This document shows, piece after piece, positions 59,045 through 64,000 of a stretch of 64,000 bases of DNA. Both the position numbers and the translations under genes were made by a program. The notes under the pieces are model-generated. The model saw nothing but the letters and a program-made list of their open reading frames with translations. It had not been told where the DNA came from and made no database searches. This DNA comes from Zhengitettix transpicula (lineage: Eukaryota > Arthropoda > Insecta > Orthoptera > Tetrigidae), in NCBI GenBank assembly GCA_037074705.1, contig CM073590.1:243076601-243140600 (forward strand), in the 5' to 3' direction. Every line of letters begins with the position of its first letter. Position 1 is the stretch's first letter.

Positions 59045-59605
59045 GTTCACAGGATGTTGTTGACATACTTGTTGATTATTTCTTCCACATAAAAATCGTC
59101 AACCTCGTTCAGTGCTTGTGGTGAACCGTTGGCGGCACAAGCTTCTTTATGCCCTCCTCGACGAACTCTCTCGCCGGCTCCTTCAGAACCATCTTTCTGC
59201 ACCTGCTCGTCAGTTGAAACACGTGTGTGTCATCAAGAGAGGTGAAAAAATACGGGCAACATCGCAACTACATAAGTCCAAGAGCACCTTGGGTGAGGAA
59301 GGGGCGTTGTCGTACAACAAGCACACTTCTCTCGTCGGCATTATCCTCCTTCTCTTTTCATTGCTCCTTTTGAGTATTTTTAAGGGCCTAACAATATCGT
59401 TGGGCATTTATGGTCTCCCCTGAAGCCAAAATTATTCCTTTTGATTTTTTTTGCCTGAAATTGTGGTTTTTCTTTTTTTGGCTGATGTTGTATTGGTGTG
59501 ACGTCATTGTTTCGACTGTCTTTTTGACTCAGGCGTGTAATGAGCCACCCACGTTTTATCTGCAGTCAAAATTGAGCTCAGAGAAACCAGACCTTCTAAT
59601 TTAAG
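59045..59605 (-). pseudogene. Mariner-type transposase relic, C-terminal half
   Basis: Minus-strand frames give TADKTWVAHYTPESKRQSKQ (near 59560-59500), then LLYDNAPSSPKVLLDL near 59320, then ELVEEGIKKLVPP near 59150: the catalytic half of a mariner transposase, with the first catalytic Asp region changed (DKTW for DETW). Many stops and frameshifts; no N-terminal half. Same family as the relics at 59760 and 63040. Confidence 0.75.
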
Positions 59606-59759
59606 CGGAAGGGGGGTCACAGCACGTTGGCGTGATTTCTTACCGACATATTTTCACGCAAGTGGACACCGCAACGTGACTTTACGTGTTCCAGCGATGC
59701 TCGTTCTAAAAAGAAAAAAAAGAAATCACACCCCGTGATGGTCTCAGTACACTTACTTA

Positions 59760-60560
59760 CGGGGGTGGTCTGAAAAGTTCCCGACCTCAACGTGAAGATG
59801 GCAGCACTGGTAAATAAAAATCTACTGAATTTCGTCGTTCATCTGTCGACAGTTACTCACCAAAGTTTCAGCCAGTTTGGACGCGTAGTTGTTACGTAAC
59901 AGTCGTTTGAGCGAGTTGATGTGAGTGTTTTTTTTTGTGAAAATGGAGAAAATCGAGTATCAAGCTGTTAGTAAATATTTGTTTTTGAAAAAGGCAATAC
60001 GCCTACAACAAATCAAATGATGAGTATGGGGGGGGGACACTGCACCATCATTTGCCATAGTGAAATTTTGGGCAGCTGAATTTAAACGTGGCCGTAAGGA
60101 GCTTGGGAGACGATGAACGTCGCCAAAGTTCACCAAATGGTGCTACACGACCGCCGAAATAAAGTGAGAGAGAGACAGCAGAGGTCACGAAGAACGTGTT
60201 TGTCACATATTAAATCAACATTTAGGCATGAGAAAGCTGTCAGCGCGTTGGGTGCCGCGTTTGCTCACGTTAGACCAAAAACATGTTGGGATGAACATTT
60301 CCAACGCTCTGTTGGCGAAGTCAATTACTGTAGTGTATTTTGCAGAGAAAAACGCCGAGTACTTTTTGGACGGGTTAACAGAGATGGCAGCAGCATCGCT
60401 GGCAGAAGTTACAAGTGTTGAAAAATATCTTCTATCATTGTTGGGTCGGAAAACCACCCTCGTTCTTGCTGAACAAGCCTCGTATTATTTAAACGGACTC
60501 TTTGGAGACACTAATGGGAACCTTTTTGGACCGAAATCATCTAAAGAAGTGAGGAGCGTG
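59760..60560 (+). pseudogene. Mariner-type transposon relic, N-terminal half
   Basis: The terminus CGGGGGTGGTCTGAAAAGTT is preceded by TA (59758-59759). The start codon at 59943 gives MEKIEYQAVSKYLFLKK, followed after frameshifts by VKFWAAEFKRGRKELG, NVAKVHQMVLHDRRNKVRE and GMRKLSARWVPRLLTLDQKH up to NISNALLA near 60325. The downstream open frame to 60566 (EKNAEYFLDGLTEMAAAS) does not match the mariner sequence I expect there. The DNA-binding half only; inactive. Confidence 0.8.
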
Positions 60561-60596
60561 ACCTGAAGTTGCAGCGATCCAAATTAATCTATCTAT

Positions 60597-60599
60597 CTA

Positions 60600-60636
<37 letters not shown>

Positions 60637-61370
60637 GAATTGCTGTTCGTTAGTCTCACTAAAACTCGAGAACGGCTGAACGGATTTATCTTATCTTAGT
60701 CTTGAAATGTTCGTGGAGGTCTAGGGAAGGTTTAAAAGGCGAGAAAAAATCGAATAATTTCCGGGAAACCCCTAAAAACAACCATTTTCTATTTCCCATA
60801 CAAACGTTTTCTAAATAAAATACCAGTCGAGCAATTTTCACCAAATTTCGTACACGTGTTCTTTGCGACCAGGAAACAAACACTGTCGGGGTGAGACGCG
60901 TCTTCCACCCCCAGAAGCGGGGGTGGAAATATTTAAACATACTAAAACAGCCGATATTTTTAGGGGTCAAAGATATTGATAGTGTTTCTACCAATGTTAT
61001 CTGAATACAATTTTCATCCCCTACGCCCTGTGAAAACGACACCCTTCGGGTTTGGGGTGGAGATGCTTTACAGTAAAATAACGCGAATACAACCGAGATT
61101 GGAGTCAAATCAAAGGTTATGGAAGTCACTGTGTTTAGTTACGCCATTCAAATTGGCATTTACCCCTCAGATGCAGGGGTAGCGGGGTGCAAATTTTGGA
61201 ACATGCAAACACGGCAGATATTTGCGTTGAAGAAATATTTTTCAGAGTTAATTATAATGATTAGGGTTCGAGTAGCGTTACATAAAAATTGCGCAAAAGC
61301 AGCCGAAATTGGAGTCGTATCGGGGGTTATAGATAAATGACATCTCGGGCAACGCCGGGCACCCAGCTTG
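60597..61370 (-). repeat. Family C element, two internal units (near-copy of 28123-28903)
   Basis: Minus-strand copy from TCTATCTATCTATCTATATA through AACGAACAGCAATTCATTTA (inverse) to GGGCAACGCCGGGCACCCAG. The GCTTTACAGTAAAATAACGC and GCGTTACATAAAAATTGCGC blocks lie about 210 bp apart. The long minus-strand frame (60686-61129) has a plus-strand counterpart in the 28 kb copy, showing only that the repeats are similar; I recognise no domain. Confidence 0.7.
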
Positions 61371-62552
61371 TCTGTCAATAAAAATAATAACGGAACACAC
61401 ACACACACACAGCAAATGAAAACTGAAACTTTGAAGTAACTGGAGACAACCCGTAAATAACAATACACTAAAAAAATTTATCAGGTTTCGTTTTACGTCT
61501 GTTAATTTGAAATTATCAGCTTTTTTTTGTTTGTTTTCAATAGACTGATAAATATTTTCGACTGACCAGTTTGTTTACAGGTGAAGTGGAGGAGGCCGTA
61601 GATTTAGTTCGCACCGTCAATGAGTATTTAATAAAAGTTGACGATCGCGACCGTGTTTGTTTTCACTTTGATGATCTGATTTTCACGGCTTCAGCATTTT
61701 TTTTTAATACGTTTTATTTTTATGTTTTAGGTAGTTGTAAAACACGACGCATAACGGTCGACTGGCGGCCGTTTCGGTCAACATTTATTATCGTCGTGAT
61801 GATTTAGTCGTAAAATATGTGAGCAGCAACAAAACGGGAAACAAGAGGAGTAAAATAATGAAAGCCAAACAAAAGGCCCGCCATATCGCAACTAGACACA
61901 ATTACGAAACCTATTCACATTTATGCCGTCACGCAGGTAAATTCACCGCTGCGGTTATCATCATCACTGTCGGGTACATGTGCCCCTTCTCGTGCCCTTT
62001 CTTTCTTCTTCTTATAAAAAAGTCTATTTTAAGGTCTTCAGCGACTATAGTCGTACATTACATTTGAATGTCTTTGTAATCATTTTAATTTACTTTACAG
62101 TGTTAGTTTGGTTCTGTGATTTTTTTTGAGGATATCTTTTCTGTGCTGTTAATATTTTTTCAGTTTTGGAATTTATGTGGTTTATTGTCAGTTGTACTTT
62201 ACATAATTCACATTATTGCAGATGTTGATATTAGTTAACTCTGTATGCCCGGTACAAATCCTTGTGGTGATTATTTTCTCCCTTTATATTCCATATTTTT
62301 ATTTTTTTTAAAAAAAAATACAAGTCAATCATATAGTTGATGTATTTTTCTGGCTTTTAATTTTTTCCATCGTCTATTCGAGTGTTTTGGCATTTTCCTA
62401 CTTATTCGAATCCAGATGTCCTGCCATATGCGCAGGAAAGGAAGGGAGAATGCGGAGGGGAGCATTGCAGTCCAGAGGCTTGGAGCAAAGCTATTATCGT
62501 TCTTTAAAACATTCATATTGTATTCTTATCAATGAGATATGCAGACAGTAGC

Positions 62553-62828
62553 AAAGTTTTTATTTGTCACACCCTGTTCCCCTTGCCGTGCCTCGACCAG
62601 TTTAGGAGGCAGCTGGCCGACTGTTTCAATAGGAATAGCGGACAACTCGTACCAGTATGCCCCAAGGTCTGCGACCCCCGGAACATACATCTCTCAAAAC
62701 AGGACCGACGTGCCTCGGCTTGTGGGGGACTTTAGTTCAAAAAAAATCACAAAGAGAGAAGAAGGCATCCCCCAAAGGTAGCCTCCTCCAGAGCTCTCTG
62801 GGAATTCTCTCGCAGGCTTCCATGAATA
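62553..62828 (-). mobile_element. Family A retroposon, 5' part only
   Basis: From TTGCCGTGCCTCGACCAGTT through GGAGGCAGCTGGCCGAC to the 5' segment GGAATTCTCTCGCAGGCTTC. The 3' tail half is missing on the left side, unlike the usual 5' truncation. Confidence 0.65.
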
Positions 62829-62854
62829 AAGTGTTATAATAACTCTAAATTATA

Positions 62855-63021
62855 TAAAATGCCGGGAAGGATCCTTAAACCATAGCCCGGGGGCCCTAGT
62901 TACCCTTGGCTACCTTCCTTCACCCTTCCGCATCCCCCCTTTCAAATTTCTTTCCTATGCTATAAGAGGGGAGTTGCCACTATATGGATTACCCTATACA
63001 TAGCCTATCTAAACCCAAAAA
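62855..63021 (+). mobile_element. Family A retroposon subfamily, 3' part only
   Basis: From AATGCCGGGAAGGATCCTTA through CTATAAGAGGGGAGTTGCC to CATAGCCTATCTAAACCCAA and an A run. It lies 26 bp from the previous fragment in inverse orientation, so the two may be remains of one rearranged tail-to-tail pair. Confidence 0.65.
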
Positions 63022-63039
63022 AAATTCAATGTTGAGTGT

Positions 63040-63655
63040 TGTTAACTGACGAGTGTAGAAATTCCACTACACTGCTGGGATCCGCTTCCGCTTGAATCGG
63101 AAGGTGAGGATGTTCTGAGGTCCATTGCGACTGAAGATGAAACGTGGTTGCCTCATTACACGACTGAGTCAAAACGACAGTCGTCAGAGTGACGTCACAC
63201 CAATTTCACATGTGCCAAAAAAAATTGAATACCACAATTTTGTGGGGGGGGGGGGAAATCACGGCCTCAGTGTTTTGGAGCCGAAAAGACATCATTTGGA
63301 CCTCATGGAAATGAACAACGACATTGTGAGACCCTATATAAAAACTCAAAAAGGAGCATTCAAAACACACGGAGGTTAATGCTGACGAGAGGAGTGTGCT
63401 TGTTGGACACCCGACCTTAGCCACCCAAAGCGCTCCTGGACTCATTTGATTGGGATGTTTTGAACCACCCACCATCGTGTTCCCCTGACGGGGCGCCTCC
63501 AGATTATCATCGTTTCACCTTTAAAATGACGAGCAGGTGCTGAAGGAAAAGCTGTGGCGGGAGAATTCTTCGAGGAGGGCATAAAGAAACTTGTGCCACG
63601 GCTCACGGGAAGGACCATTATGTGGAAAAATACTCATAAATATCCTGTATTTTTG
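63040..63655 (+). pseudogene. Mariner-type transposase relic, C-terminal half
   Basis: Plus-strand frames: IATEDETWLPHYTTESKRQS at 63125-63185, LLDSFDWDVLNHPP at 63434-63475, SPDGAPPDYHRFTFKM at 63481-63528 and a KKLVPR-like/YVEK end near 63585-63630. This corresponds to the catalytic half of the same family as 59760. Frameshifted and inactive; the right terminal repeat was not found. Confidence 0.8.
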
Positions 63656-64000
63656 TTAGAAATATACTTTCCCTGAAAAAAATATATATAAAGAAATCTA
63701 GTGCCCTTACTTCCCGAACTCATCTGCCTAGTGAGTGCTACATTTATTCTTCGCAGTGGGAACGGCAGAGGTGATATTGGGAGATAATCTGCGCCGTCCG
63801 GAAGCTCGTTGCGTATGTATTAGTTAATTGCGAGCCCCCGTGTAATTGCAGCCCCTCTATCACCGCGCAATATTAACAGATATCGAAATTGAATCGTGAA
63901 TTAATTACCCCCGCGAGGGACGACCGGGCTTAAGTCCACGAGATTTACATTTCCATCAATTTACCGGAACTAACTCGCATATAACACACACACACACACA

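Larger units (their letters stand above)
41625..64000 (+). other. Intron 3 (5' part) of the GalNAc-transferase gene
   Basis: From the phase-1 donor gtgagt at 41625 to the end of the window I find no exon continuing the catalytic domain, so the intron is at least 22.4 kb. Stretches with no gene and no assignable repeat: 44070-45074, 45561-46560, 47862-48949, 49549-50577, 50976-52115, 52458-53080, 53884-54609, 55571-56487, 57010-58720, 61371-62552 and 63661-64000. They contain only AT-rich sequence and simple repeats, for example CT near 44280, GT near 48660, GA near 51560, a G run near 57790 and terminal CA from 63985. Confidence 0.7.

Noticed and set aside
60113..60566. Overlapping plus-strand frames as a new protein pair
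   Set aside because: The first part is a frameshifted mariner transposase (KLSARWVPRLLTLDQK), so these are relic frames.

Overview
This looks like one window from a large, repeat-dense, AT-rich arthropod genome, most likely an insect. The evidence is spliced exons of an animal Golgi O-glycosyltransferase gene with very long introns, mariner-type DNA transposon relics, LTRs inserted in (AT)n tracts, LINE reverse-transcriptase fragments and tRNA-derived SINE heads. No bacterial-style operon, CRISPR array, rRNA gene or intact tRNA gene is visible.

The only host gene I can support is a polypeptide N-acetylgalactosaminyltransferase (GALNT/pgant family, GT27) on the + strand. Three coding exons are visible: 7301-7485 (start codon, cytoplasmic tail, membrane anchor, start of the stem), 17306-17581 (stem and pre-catalytic region) and 41449-41624 (start of the GT-A catalytic domain). 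Phases agree across both complete introns (9,820 and 23,867 bp) and about 212 residues are encoded. The rest of the catalytic domain and the lectin domain must lie beyond base 64000. Everything from 41625 to the end is intron 3 as far as I can see.

The remainder is mobile DNA, which I sorted by comparing copies within the window. Family A is a poly(A)-tailed retroposon of about 500-560 bp with some 16 copies, several in tandem or nested in each other with readable target-site duplications (TSDs). Family B is a set of LTR-like units (TGTA...TACA) sitting in (AT)n tracts, including three end to end at 34125-37022, plus a primer-binding-site-like tandem array near 47.7 kb. Family C elements begin CTAGCTGGGTGCCCGG and carry internal tandem units of about 210-280 bp. 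Family D is a foldback MITE family. Family E is a long-TIR MITE pair on either side of exon 2. Family F is two larger foldbacks at 27.2 and 56.5 kb. There are two mariner copies sharing the same internal deletion, three other mariner relics, two LINE fragments, and a 510-bp solo LTR with a 4-bp TSD.

The least expected pattern is that families D, E and F, plus two isolated sites, contain a CTGAnGA ... short stem ... GAAAC arrangement, the core layout of a hammerhead ribozyme. This is an inference from reading and has not been computed. No previously undescribed protein system was found.
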